From positions 1-33,272 of the forward strand of contig NZ_JABSOV010000040.1 in the NCBI RefSeq assembly GCF_013215345.1: a stretch of DNA of 33,272 nt, written 5' to 3'. The first letter of the stretch is position 1. Every line of letters begins with the position of its first letter. This DNA comes from Colwellia sp. (GTDB lineage Bacteria; Pseudomonadota; Gammaproteobacteria; Enterobacterales; Alteromonadaceae). The notes under the pieces were generated by a model. It saw only the letters and a program-made list of their open reading frames with translations, did not search any database and was not told the origin of the DNA. The position numbers were made by a program, and so were the translations under genes. Shown here piece after piece: positions 7,102-15,652 of the stretch.

Positions 7102-8418
7102 TTATTCATTGCGTAGCACCTGTGCTGGCTGGGTAGTCGAAGCTTGATATGCCGGATAAAGCGTGGCAAGAAAACTCATGATGAGTGCTGAGAAAATAAT
7201 AGTTAACACATCAAGCCACTCAAGCTTTACCGGTAAATCTTGCATGCCAAAGCCAAATAAATTAACACCGACCACCTGCATTATATCGTTCAGATTAAGG
7301 GCTAGAATCAGTCCAAGCAGGCCGCCAAGGGTAACGCCCCACAAACCATTCACCATACCCTGAGTAATAAAAATTTTAATGACATCAATACGTGCTAAAC
7401 CTAATGTTTGCAATATGCCTATTTCAGCTTGTTTTTCAACAACAACCATCACCAGTGCCGAAACAATATTAAAAGCGGCAACGGCAATAATTAAACTAAG
7501 CATGAGCCACATCATATTTTTTTCCATTTTTACCGCTGAAAATAATGCCCCTTGGCTTTCATCCCAAGTGCTAAAACTAACAGAATGTAGTGGATTTTTT
7601 TGCTGGGTATTTTGTTGTGAGTCTTTTTGCTTTTTCTCAAGTGTTGTTACTACGCGCTTGGCATTAAAAGCATCATCCAAATAAAGGCGTAACTTATCAA
7701 TACCATCACCCTTTCGCCTTAGCAATTTCGCGCCATAGCGGCTGTCCACATAAACCATGGCATCATCAACTTGTGAGCCAATATGAAAAATACCAGCGAC
7801 GTTAAACACACGTTGCACGGGAATACGCCCCATAGGGGTAAAGACACTTTTATTCGGTAGTACCAGCCGAACTTCATCACCTAAGGAAACTTGTAATTTA
7901 TTGGCTAGCGCCTGCCCTATTACCACTGAGTAACTTTGTTTTATCAGGTTTTCCAGACTGCCCGCAACCATATGGCTGTTGATAATATTTGATTGTTCAA
8001 ACTTAGGCATTATCCCTTGTACAAGCACACCTTGCAGTCCATTGGGTGACTGAATTAACGCTTCACTTTCGAGAAAAGGCGTCACTTGCAGCACATGAGG
8101 TTGGCTAAGTAACTCTTCTCGTAAAGCGAGCCAGCTAGGTTCATGTGGGGTACGAGTCTCTTTAATAGGCTCTTTGTTAGATTCTTGACTAGGTTCTTGG
8201 CTAGGGAAGTCACTGACAATTACGTGGGGAACTATACCTAATATTCGTTTTTTTAATTCGCCTTCAAAACCATTCATCACGGAGACCACGGTTATAAGAG
8301 CCGCTACTCCTAATAAAATACCGACAGTAGAAAAAAAAGTAATAAAAGAAACAAAGCCAGTAGGGCTTTTACTACGACTATAGCGCAGTCCGATGAAGAT
8401 ACTAATAGGTTGAAACAT
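7102..8418 (-). CDS. lolC: Lipoprotein-releasing ABC transporter, permease subunit LolC
   Basis: First gene of the operon; its product forms the LolA-docking half of LolCDE. The N-terminus (IFIGLRYSRSKSPTGFVSFI) and the VSVMNGFEGELKKRILGIVPHV region are typical, as are three C-terminal membrane segments and the final LYPAYQASTTQPAQVL. At 438 residues it is longer than the usual 400 or so. The excess includes a low-complexity insert just after the first conserved block, made of 12-bp repeats coding for (P/S)-(S/N)-(Q/K)-E units (8158-8205). A second extra segment rich in Q/K/N is around residues 265-280. The insert is at the start of the periplasmic domain. The ATG is at 8418; the 262-bp gap to the divergent PilZ-like gene should hold the operon promoter. 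Confidence 0.94.
   Translation of the reverse strand: MFQPISIFIGLRYSRSKSPTGFVSFITFFSTVGILLGVAALITVVSVMNGFEGELKKRILGIVPHVIVSDFPSQEPSQESNKEPIKETRTPHEPSWLALREELLSQPHVLQVTPFLESEALIQSPNGLQGVLVQGIMPKFEQSNIINSHMVAGSLENLIKQSYSVVIGQALANKLQVSLGDEVRLVLPNKSVFTPMGRIPVQRVFNVAGIFHIGSQVDDAMVYVDSRYGAKLLRRKGDGIDKLRLYLDDAFNAKRVVTTLEKKQKDSQQNTQQKNPLHSVSFSTWDESQGALFSAVKMEKNMMWLMLSLIIAVAAFNIVSALVMVVVEKQAEIGILQTLGLARIDVIKIFITQGMVNGLWGVTLGGLLGLILALNLNDIMQVVGVNLFGFGMQDLPVKLEWLDVLTIIFSALIMSFLATLYPAYQASTTQPAQVLRNE
8158..8205 (-). repeat. Four 12-bp repeats inside lolC
   Basis: Read on the minus strand: CCTAGCCAAGAA, CCTAGTCAAGAA, TCTAACAAAGAG, CCTATTAAAGAG. In frame they code for PSQE-PSQE-SNKE-PIKE. Nearly the same unit (11 of 12 bases between the closest pair) recurs in trpD at 32876-32923. 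Confidence 0.8.
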
Positions 8419-8680
8419 TGAGGTATTATTATATCTGGTACTGATTTAGAATGTTCTGTAGCATAACACAATCACTAAACTTGTCTGAAAAAAATAGCCC
8501 CAGACAATTGAAGTTACAATTTTTTGTTATAGACCCGTTAGCATTCAAAGTGCAGGATTTCAGTGGCAAGGAGAATAATTTATGCATACTCATTCTATGC
8601 TTTGATTATTTGACACTGTATATATTCAGCTAATGCATTACTTTATAAGCTTTTAGCCTTATAAATGGAAACTACACAAC

Positions 8681-9283
8681 ATGACTGCTCTTTCCCTTGA
8701 ACAAAAATTAGCCCAATATCATGAGTTTTTTGCCATTGAACATGACTTCTCGGTAAACATTACCCCCATAGATAAACATCAAGCCAGTAGCTTTGAAGGA
8801 TTTATGGCAAAAATGCCGATGCCTTTTAAGCTGGCAACTGAAATGAACTCAATAGACCAATCGGCTTTACGTTCATTGCAAAGCTTAGGTAGTAGCGCTA
8901 GCCAACTAGTTAGCTTCCTTAACCAACAATCACAAAAAATTGATTTACTGGTTGGCTATATTCTGAGTCAGCAAGATGAAATACAGCATAGGCATCAAGG
9001 GGTAAAATTTGGTGGTGGCGGCATAAAAGTTATCGCAGCAATGGCATTTGATGTCGGCCAATTACTTGAGCTTAAAATATTTTTAATTGAAAATAATTGT
9101 GCTATTTATTGCTACGGTGAGGTAATCGCGGTCGAGTCAGCTAACGAACTGTTTGCTTACAAGGTAACTTTTCATTTTATCCGCGAAGAAGATAGAGAAA
9201 TATTGGTGCGTACCAGCTTACATGAGCAATCGAAGCAATTACAAAAGCTGGCAAAATTACGTAAACAAGAAAGTGAGCGGTAA
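8681..9283 (+). CDS. PilZ-domain-like protein, probable cyclic-di-GMP effector
   Basis: A soluble 200-residue protein with no signal peptide or membrane segment. The N-terminal half (about 1-95) is mostly helical, with a YHEFFAIEHDFSVNI opening. The C-terminal half (about 98-185) looks like a PilZ beta-barrel: GVKFGGGGIKVIA at 107-119 would replace the usual D/N-x-S-x-x-G loop, followed by alternating strands and a closing helix rich in K, Q and R. The upstream arginine motif is degenerate (IQHRHQG, 101-107), so ligand binding is uncertain. Short proteins of this type are common in Alteromonadales, annotated as PilZ-domain. It stands alone, convergent with the chemotaxis transducer gene with 1 bp between their stops, and diverges from lolC. 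Function in motility or surface control is inferred. Confidence 0.6.
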   Translation: MTALSLEQKLAQYHEFFAIEHDFSVNITPIDKHQASSFEGFMAKMPMPFKLATEMNSIDQSALRSLQSLGSSASQLVSFLNQQSQKIDLLVGYILSQQDEIQHRHQGVKFGGGGIKVIAAMAFDVGQLLELKIFLIENNCAIYCYGEVIAVESANELFAYKVTFHFIREEDREILVRTSLHEQSKQLQKLAKLRKQESER

Positions 9284-9284
9284 A

Positions 9285-10451
9285 TTAAACACAAATTCTA
9301 TTAATGGTCTGCTCTACTTCTTTTGACGTTTGTTGCTGTTGCTCTGCATGCGCAGCAACAGAATTTAGACCACTGTTAATGTCATGACTTAAGGACACCA
9401 CAGCTAACATAGTGTCATTAATAGATGACGTAGCACTTTGTTGCGCCAAGGTAGTGCTGGCAATTTGTGATGTTAAGTTATCGACATCTTGAAAAGCATA
9501 ACCAATCTGCTCTAATGCACTAACAACCTCAGCGGAATAATTTAAAGAGTCTTGCGTTAACTTATGCCCTTTACTCATACTGTTGACGGCATTTGTTGTT
9601 TTAGCTTGTAACCCTTCAACCATAGCTTGTATTTCTACCGTTGATTCTTGAGTCCGATGTGCCAATGCACGAACTTCATCGGCAACAACGGCAAAACCTC
9701 GGCCTTGGTCTCCAGCACGAGCCGCTTCAATTGCGGCATTTAAGGCAAGTAAGTTTGTTTGCTCGGCAATACCTCTAATAACATCTAAGACCGAGCCTAT
9801 GCGCGCACTTTCCTCTTGCAACAAAGCAAGCTCCTTGGCCATATCCCCCACTTCGCTAGCAACAGCTTCAATAGTTTCTTGACTGGTATTAGAAGAGTTA
9901 ACACCTTTTGCCAATATTTCCATAACTGAACTGGTGGTCTCACTTACTTGTTCAGCACTGTTTGATAAACTCGTCGAGGTATTGGCAACGTCCTCAATAG
10001 ACTCTGCCATTTGCGAAATTTGTTCGGTTGAGTTTTCCACCAGCGCTACAGAGTCAGACATTTGCAAAGACAATGAAGTAGAGCCTTGCCTTAACACTTC
10101 TGACTCTTGTCTAATAACGTTAACAACATCAGCCAAGTCGACAATAAAATGACTGAGGTCATTGGTTACTTGGGCAAGTTCGTCATTAGCCGGATCTTTT
10201 AATGGCTCTGATGGCGCTTCTTCAATACTGACAACCATATCAAGATAAGCTTTTAGTCTAACTAAACGCTTGGTTAGCATTTGATTGAAAAAGAAGTAGC
10301 TAACCAGACTTTGCAAGATAACTAAAGCTGTGAAAATTACCGCTAGGGTAAATTTACTAACTGTATCGCTAATAAAAAACAGGCCGAAAATAAAAGCTAA
10401 GCCAATCGCTAAATTGGGTAGCAGGAGCTTTGTCGATAACTTACTTAGCAT
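9285..10451 (-). CDS. Methyl-accepting chemotaxis protein without a periplasmic sensor domain
   Basis: 388 residues. Two membrane segments lie close together at about 10-30 and 36-56, separated by only a few residues, so there is no room for a periplasmic ligand domain. A HAMP-like linker follows (about 57-115), then a full signalling domain with the conserved hairpin tip ([20 protein letters not shown], and onward through [14 protein letters not shown]). It should couple to CheW and CheA; the input is unknown and could be membrane state, or another protein. No C-terminal CheR-tethering pentapeptide is present (ends NRICV). I chose the ATG at 10451, which has AAGAGA upstream; an in-frame GTG 12 codons earlier has none. 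Confidence 0.92.
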   Translation of the reverse strand: MLSKLSTKLLLPNLAIGLAFIFGLFFISDTVSKFTLAVIFTALVILQSLVSYFFFNQMLTKRLVRLKAYLDMVVSIEEAPSEPLKDPANDELAQVTNDLSHFIVDLADVVNVIRQESEVLRQGSTSLSLQMSDSVALVENSTEQISQMAESIEDVANTSTSLSNSAEQVSETTSSVMEILAKGVNSSNTSQETIEAVASEVGDMAKELALLQEESARIGSVLDVIRGIAEQTNLLALNAAIEAARAGDQGRGFAVVADEVRALAHRTQESTVEIQAMVEGLQAKTTNAVNSMSKGHKLTQDSLNYSAEVVSALEQIGYAFQDVDNLTSQIASTTLAQQSATSSINDTMLAVVSLSHDINSGLNSVAAHAEQQQQTSKEVEQTINRICV

Positions 10452-10590
10452 ACTATTTTCTCTTATATTTTTTATTGCAATGTACACTCGGAGTTTTATA
10501 CCAAGTATTTTATATAATAGAATAAATTACCTGTATAGCATTATTTTTGCTAGTATTTTCATCAAAGTTATCAAAAAGGATTATGTATAG

Positions 10591-10764
10591 ATGTCATTAA
10601 CAGAAATTATTATTACAGCGCTTGCTCTGGGTATTATCGTTGGCGGTATTTATGTATTAAAAAAATCGGCCAGAAAGTTTAATTTAACGGCAGAGCAACT
10701 TAAAAAGATAAAGCAGCGCAATGAAATTCTTGATAAAGAAGAGCAGGAAGAAAAAACAAAATAG
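10591..10764 (+). CDS. Small single-span membrane protein, DUF2897-like
   Basis: 57 residues: a short N-terminus, one hydrophobic helix (about 5-24, IIITALALGIIVGGIYVL), then KKSARK and a charged, probably helical C-terminal tail (about 30-57, rich in K, Q and E). The stop-transfer lysines suggest the tail is cytoplasmic. AAGGA sits 10 bases before the ATG. Small proteins of this build occur in Vibrio and Shewanella as DUF2897; I assign this by general resemblance, not by a distinctive motif. It diverges from the chemotaxis transducer gene and converges on ppiC. Function unknown. Confidence 0.65.
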   Translation: MSLTEIIITALALGIIVGGIYVLKKSARKFNLTAEQLKKIKQRNEILDKEEQEEKTK

Positions 10765-10800
10765 CGACATAATCACATAACAACAGGGGTAAATATGCTG

Positions 10801-11079
10801 TTAATTACGATATAAGGTTTTAATTAAATGATAGCCAAACTTTGTTTTTATTGGTCCATGTACTTTTAATACCGGCCTTTTAAAAACAACATCATCAAAA
10901 GCTTTCACCATTTGTCCACGGCGAAACTCGCCCAAATCACCACCTTTTTTCTTTGATGGACAAAGAGAGTGCTTTTTTGCCAGCGCAGCAAAGTTAGCGC
11001 CGTTATCAAGTTGTGCTTTTATTTCTAAAGCTTGTTTTTCAGTTTTTACTAAAATATGTAATGCACATGCACTAGCCAT
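10801..11079 (-). CDS. ppiC: Parvulin-type peptidyl-prolyl cis-trans isomerase C
   Basis: A 92-residue stand-alone parvulin domain with no signal peptide, so cytoplasmic, like E. coli PpiC (93 residues). Family landmarks: the opening [12 protein letters not shown], the [22 protein letters not shown] segment with the catalytic-site cysteine in [22 protein letters not shown], and the closing [14 protein letters not shown] with the conserved FGYH. It accelerates proline isomerisation during folding. Single gene, convergent with the small membrane protein gene. Confidence 0.95.
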   Translation of the reverse strand: MASACALHILVKTEKQALEIKAQLDNGANFAALAKKHSLCPSKKKGGDLGEFRRGQMVKAFDDVVFKRPVLKVHGPIKTKFGYHLIKTLYRN

Positions 11080-11324
11080 AGTAGTTTACCTATAGGGTAT
11101 AAATTATCGTTATTATACTGGAGATACTCATAGCATTTACACTTATTAATTAATTAAGGGTCTTCAAGTAGCCGAAAAAAACAAACGTTGTGTAAGCAGC
11201 AATGCTAATAGCTCACTATGGGTCAAACCATGTTTTGTATTTAAAAACGCATCTTCATTTTGCATTGACGACTAATCCCCCAAAATGCTACAACATTACA
11301 AATAATTACTTTCACTTACCTTTT

Positions 11325-11345
11325 TCATGACATAAAATGTCATGA
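11325..11345. promoter_or_regulatory. 21-bp palindrome upstream of can
   Basis: TCATGACAT (11325-11333), AAA, ATGTCATGA (11337-11345): a perfect 9-bp inverted repeat with a 3-base centre, ending 29 bp before the can ATG. Position and symmetry suit a dimeric repressor; the regulator is unknown. Confidence 0.4.
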
Positions 11346-11374
11346 TATTTAACTACTCGGCGTGACTTAGACTT

Positions 11375-11974
11375 ATGACAACGATACAACACCTGTTTGA
11401 TAATAATAAACAATGGGCAGAAAAAATTACCAAAGAAGATCCTGAGTTTTTTAAAGGCTTATCTGAACAGCAATCGCCAAAGTATTTATGGATAGGTTGC
11501 TCCGACTCTCGCGTACCTGCTAACGAACTACTTGGCATGCAACCTGGTGAAGTCTTTGTTCACCGTAATATCGCCAATCAAGTTATTCATACCGACTTAA
11601 ACTGTTTATCTGTTATTCAATATGCCGTTGATGTATTAAAAGTACAGCACATTATCGTCTGTGGCCATTATGGTTGTGGTGGTGTCAGTGCAGCCCTTGA
11701 TAATAAAAGCCATGGTCTTATTGATAACTGGTTACGCCATATAGAAGATGTTTACCGTTTCCATAAAGAAGAGATGGATAAGATAACGGATGAAAAAGAA
11801 CGCATTAATTTATTATGTGAGCTCAATGTTATTGAGCAAGTAGCCAATATATGTAAAACCACCACTTTATTAAATGCTTGGCAGAATAAGCAAGATATTA
11901 CCGTCCATGGTGTAGTTTACAAGTTACACGATGGTATTTTGAAAGACCTTAACGTGTCAGCTAACGGAACATAA
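11375..11974 (+). CDS. can: Beta-class carbonic anhydrase
   Basis: Interconverts carbon dioxide and bicarbonate, supplying bicarbonate for carboxylases. The zinc ligands C42, D44, H98 and C101 occupy the same positions as in E. coli Can, within IGCSDSRVPANE and CGHYGCGG; R46 forms the usual pair with D44. GEVFVHRNIANQV and the C-terminal VHGVVYKLHDGILKDL are also typical. 199 residues. No good ribosome site is visible before the ATG, so expression may be modest or the start may depend on structure. It stands alone, with a palindrome upstream and a strong terminator after it. Confidence 0.96.
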   Translation: MTTIQHLFDNNKQWAEKITKEDPEFFKGLSEQQSPKYLWIGCSDSRVPANELLGMQPGEVFVHRNIANQVIHTDLNCLSVIQYAVDVLKVQHIIVCGHYGCGGVSAALDNKSHGLIDNWLRHIEDVYRFHKEEMDKITDEKERINLLCELNVIEQVANICKTTTLLNAWQNKQDITVHGVVYKLHDGILKDLNVSANGT

Positions 11975-11986
11975 ACCATAATACCT

Positions 11987-12010
11987 GTCTGTTTAGTTAA
12001 CTAAACAGAC
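11987..12010. repeat. 24-bp perfect palindrome after can
   Basis: GTCTGTTTAGTT followed directly by its reverse complement AACTAAACAGAC. In RNA it would fold into a hairpin just before the terminator at 12021-12055, perhaps protecting the can mRNA end. Confidence 0.6.
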
Positions 12011-12020
12011 AAACAATAAA

Positions 12021-12055
12021 AAACCAGCAAGCTTTTTAGCTGGCTGGTTTTTTTT
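12021..12055. terminator. Bidirectional terminator between can and hppD
   Basis: AAACCAGC (12021-12028) pairs with GCTGGTTT (12043-12050); inside, past one mismatch, AGCT pairs with AGCT around a TTTT loop. The T run continues to 12055 on the plus strand and an A run before the stem serves the minus strand. Confidence 0.9.
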
Positions 12056-12091
12056 ATCAAAAATATACGAACGTTATTAGTTGAATTCAGC

Positions 12092-13147
12092 TTATAAAAC
12101 GCCACGTTCCATTTGGTTTAATTCAATCGATTTAAACAAGGTTGAGAAGTTACCTTCGCCAAAACCTTGATCATCCACTCGTTGAATCATTTCAATAAAA
12201 ATGGGACCAAATAAGTTTTTAGTAAAAATTTGCAATAAGTAAGTATTTTCACCTTGGCTATCAACCAAAATTTGATGCTCTTTAATCTTAGCTTTATCTT
12301 CTTTTACCCAAGGTACGCGGTCAAATATTTCATCATAATACTCTGGCACAATATTGAGCGTATCAATAATTGAACTATCAAGTTTGTCTAATGAGCCCAC
12401 TAAGTCATCGGTAATAAAGGCTAAATGCTGTACGCCAGGGCCATTATATTCTTTTAAATACTCATCAATTTGATTGTTGGTGCTGCCTTTACCTTCATTA
12501 ATCGGGATGCAGAACTTACCACAAGGTGATTGCAGTGCATAAGAGATCAATGCTGTTTTAACACCTTTGATGTCAAAATAACGTACTTCAGTAAAGCCAA
12601 AAACGTCTTTATAAAAATCAGCCCATTTATGCATGGTGCCTTGACGAACATTGTTAGTCATATGATCAACGGCTAAAAAACCTTTATCTTCAAGGATAAC
12701 GGGCTCAGCGATATCTTCAAAGTCAGTGTCATAGATTAAACCTTTATTCTTACCTGTGGTCGCGAAGTTCTCGATGAAATAAATCAGGCTATCACCAATA
12801 CCAAAGATCGCAGGGTAAGGAAGTTTGTTTGCTTCATTTTCCGCAGATTTTGCACCACGTCTTACGGCTTCAGCAAAGGCGAAGTCGGCATCTTCAACGC
12901 GCCAGCCCATAGAACAAATCGCAGGTCCGTGACTTTTAGCGAATTCTTTTGAGAAGCCGGCTTTTTCTTTATTCAATAAAAAGTGGATATCGTTTTGGTT
13001 AAAGTATTCAATATCACGCCCTTTCATTTTTTTGGTTTTAGAAAAACCAAAGCCATAAAAAGCTTTTTCCATAAAATCAGAATCTGGTGTGGCGTATTCA
13101 GTAAATTCGATACCACAAAGTTTTAATGGGTTCTTACTCTTAGTCAT
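12092..13147 (-). CDS. hppD: 4-hydroxyphenylpyruvate dioxygenase
   Basis: Non-haem iron dioxygenase of tyrosine breakdown, turning 4-hydroxyphenylpyruvate into homogentisate. The two vicinal-oxygen-chelate halves are complete (351 residues). Iron ligands H162 (VDHMTNN), H241 (VQHLAF) and E319 (IFIEMIQR) are present, as are the substrate-pocket GPGVQH and the C-terminal GFGEGNF-x-LFKSIE helix that closes the site. I chose the ATG at 13147 with GGAAGAGA upstream; another ATG seven codons earlier (13168) is possible. No homogentisate dioxygenase or other tyrosine-pathway gene is next to it, so either the pathway is split or homogentisate accumulates and polymerises to pyomelanin. Confidence 0.97.
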   Translation of the reverse strand: MTKSKNPLKLCGIEFTEYATPDSDFMEKAFYGFGFSKTKKMKGRDIEYFNQNDIHFLLNKEKAGFSKEFAKSHGPAICSMGWRVEDADFAFAEAVRRGAKSAENEANKLPYPAIFGIGDSLIYFIENFATTGKNKGLIYDTDFEDIAEPVILEDKGFLAVDHMTNNVRQGTMHKWADFYKDVFGFTEVRYFDIKGVKTALISYALQSPCGKFCIPINEGKGSTNNQIDEYLKEYNGPGVQHLAFITDDLVGSLDKLDSSIIDTLNIVPEYYDEIFDRVPWVKEDKAKIKEHQILVDSQGENTYLLQIFTKNLFGPIFIEMIQRVDDQGFGEGNFSTLFKSIELNQMERGVL

Positions 13148-13168
13148 TGTTATTTCTCTTCCAATCAT

Positions 13169-13651
13169 TCTCTTGAATTAATTCTATTATCAAGGGCAAA
13201 TGAGCTAAGCGAAAGAGCTGCTTGTACGAGGCAAAAAAGGTGGATGTAACAAAAGTTGTACGAGTATTTTACTAAAAACATTGTTTGCTGCTAACAAGGC
13301 TATGCTAGTGCTAGCGGCAGAGTGTATATAATTATTTACACATGGTAGGTGTACTAATAAAATAGGCATAACTAGAGTGTTTTTTATCGAATACCAACAA
13401 TTAGCAAACTGTCATATTTTGGCTCAAGCAACAAAAATTTAAATTTATAACTAGGTACGAAAGAATAGCTGGTTGATCTCTCATGGCTTTTTCAGAAAAA
13501 TTACAATTTAATTGTATAAATTTCTTAGCAAAATCAGCCAGAACAACTAACCTTAAATTATAGCAAGTGCTTTTTACTTTACCCTTACCTTTACAAGATG
13601 TTAAGTACTGACATTTGCTAATTTATCTTAAATGGATAGTTTTTCGCTATT
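13169..13651. other. Divergent promoter region of hppD and yeaG
   Basis: About 480 bp without a gene. Two copies of TTGTACGAG (13222-13230 and 13256-13264) start 34 bp apart, about 75 to 115 bp upstream of the hppD start; this could be a paired regulator site. A GCTAGTGCTAGC segment lies near 13305. The right half is AT-rich with no recognisable element apart from the GGAGG ribosome site of yeaG (13654-13658). Confidence 0.4.
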
Positions 13652-13663
13652 TTGGAGGTCATT

Positions 13664-15598
13664 ATGAGTATTTTTCAACATTATCAAACGCGTTATGAAC
13701 AAGCCCAACAAGAAGAGTTTAGCTTGCAAGAATTTTTAACTATCTGTAAAGAAGATAATCTTGCTTATGCTAGTGCATCTGAGCGCTTACTTACTGCCAT
13801 TGGTGACCCTGACATGGTAGATACTGCAACAGACCCCAGACTTAGCAGGATATTTTCCAATAGGGTTATTAAACGCTACCCTGCTTTTATTGACTTTTAC
13901 GGCATGGAAGAAGCCATTGAACAAATAGTGTCTTATCTAAAACATGCTTCGCAAGGGTTAGAAGAGCATAAACAAATTTTATATTTATTAGGTCCTGTTG
14001 GTGGCGGTAAATCATCATTAGCTGAAAAGTTAAAATCACTAATGCAACAAGAGCCAATCTATATTTTAAGTGCCAATGGCGTACGCAGTCCGGTAAATGA
14101 TCACCCCTTTTGCTTATTTGATGCTAATTCAGACGGTAAAATATTAAAAGATGAATATAATATTCCTGAGCGTTACTTAAATAACATCATCTCGCCTTGG
14201 GCGGCAAAACGCTTACACGAATATAAAGGGGATATTGCCCAGTTTAAAGTGGTAAAAATTTACCCTTCAATTTTGGATCAAATTGCCATCGCTAAAACAG
14301 AGCCTGGTGATGATAATAATCAAGATATCTCAGCACTGGTTGGTAAAGTGGATATTAGACAGCTTGAGCATTTTGCGCAAAACGATGCTGATGCTTATAG
14401 CTACTCTGGCGCATTGTGTCGTGCCAATCAAGGGTTGATGGAATTTGTTGAAATGTTTAAAGCACCTATTAAAGTGCTGCATCCCTTACTCACGGCAACC
14501 CAAGAAGGTAATTATAATCCAACAGAAGGCCTTTCAGCTTTACCTTTTAATGGTATTTTACTTGCCCATTCAAATGAATCTGAATGGCAAACCTTTAGAA
14601 ATAATAAAAACAACGAAGCATTTTTAGACCGAGTATATATTGTTAAGGTACCTTATTGCATGCGTGTTTCTGAAGAAGTTAATATCTATAAAAAACTACT
14701 CGAGCACAGTGAATTAAAAACTGCGCAATGTGCCCCTGACACTTTAGATATTCTGGCGCAATTCTCTGTTTTATCTCGTTTAAAAGATCCGGTCAACTCA
14801 AGTATTTATTCGAAAATGCGGGTTTATGATGGCGAAACACTTAAGGATACCGATCCAAAAGCAAAATCCTACCAAGAGTATCGTGACTATGCAGGTATTG
14901 ATGAGGGTATGTCAGGACTTTCTACTCGATTTGCGTTTAAGATTTTATCTAGAGTATTTAACTTCGATAGTGTTGAAGTTGCAGCAAACCCTGTGCACTT
15001 ATTCTATGTGTTAGAGCAACAAGTTGAACGAGAGCAGCTGCCTAAAGAAATTTCTGAACGCTATATGGAATTTATCAAAGGCTACCTGACCCCACAATAT
15101 ATAGAGTTTATTGGTAAAGAAATTCAAACTGCTTACTTGGAGTCTTACTCAGAGTATGGGCAAAATATTTTTGACCGATATGTCACCTATGCAGATTTTT
15201 GGATTCAAGATCAAGAGTATAGAGATGCAGAAACGGGTCAGCTATTTGATCGACAATCACTCAATGATGAATTAGAAAAAATCGAAAAACCTGCTGGTAT
15301 TAGCAACCCTAAAGATTTCCGTAATGAAATAGTTAATTTTGTCCTCCGAGCAAAAGCCAATAATAATGGTAAAAATCCCGCTTGGACTAGCTATGAGAAA
15401 CTACGAACAGTTATCGAGAAAAAAATGTTTTCCAATACGGAAGATTTATTACCGGTAATTTCTTTTAATGCAAAAACATCAACAGATGACCAACAAAAAC
15501 ATGATGACTTTGTCAAACGTATGATGACCAAAGGCTATACCCAAAAGCAAGTACGCTTATTATCTGAGTGGTACTTACGGGTAAGAAAGTCTTCTTAA
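13664..15598 (+). CDS. yeaG: PrkA/YeaG serine protein kinase
   Basis: A 644-residue protein, exactly the length of E. coli YeaG. The N-terminal PrkA AAA+-like domain has a Walker A motif GPVGGGKSS at 110-118, and the C-terminal PrkA domain runs to the end. In enterics YeaG acts with YeaH in nitrogen starvation and other stress responses; whether its main activity is kinase or AAA+ ATPase/protease-like is debated. GGAGG five bases before the ATG at 13664 fixes the start; an in-frame TTG at 13652 overlaps that site and is rejected. It is the first gene of a three-gene operon with yeaH (54-bp gap) and ycgB. Confidence 0.96.
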   Translation: MSIFQHYQTRYEQAQQEEFSLQEFLTICKEDNLAYASASERLLTAIGDPDMVDTATDPRLSRIFSNRVIKRYPAFIDFYGMEEAIEQIVSYLKHASQGLEEHKQILYLLGPVGGGKSSLAEKLKSLMQQEPIYILSANGVRSPVNDHPFCLFDANSDGKILKDEYNIPERYLNNIISPWAAKRLHEYKGDIAQFKVVKIYPSILDQIAIAKTEPGDDNNQDISALVGKVDIRQLEHFAQNDADAYSYSGALCRANQGLMEFVEMFKAPIKVLHPLLTATQEGNYNPTEGLSALPFNGILLAHSNESEWQTFRNNKNNEAFLDRVYIVKVPYCMRVSEEVNIYKKLLEHSELKTAQCAPDTLDILAQFSVLSRLKDPVNSSIYSKMRVYDGETLKDTDPKAKSYQEYRDYAGIDEGMSGLSTRFAFKILSRVFNFDSVEVAANPVHLFYVLEQQVEREQLPKEISERYMEFIKGYLTPQYIEFIGKEIQTAYLESYSEYGQNIFDRYVTYADFWIQDQEYRDAETGQLFDRQSLNDELEKIEKPAGISNPKDFRNEIVNFVLRAKANNNGKNPAWTSYEKLRTVIEKKMFSNTEDLLPVISFNAKTSTDDQQKHDDFVKRMMTKGYTQKQVRLLSEWYLRVRKSS

Positions 15599-15652
15599 GT
15601 GGTATCTCTTGCGCAATAGGGATAAACAAAGCAAAAGAGATAAGGAGAATGT

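Noticed and set aside
8451-8633. Plus-strand 60-codon open frame upstream of the PilZ-like gene
   Set aside because: No ribosome site, no family resemblance, and it lies in the lolC promoter region; composition looks like translated AT-rich spacer.
13652-13663. TTG start for yeaG four codons upstream
   Set aside because: It overlaps the GGAGG ribosome site of the ATG at 13664, which gives the exact family length.
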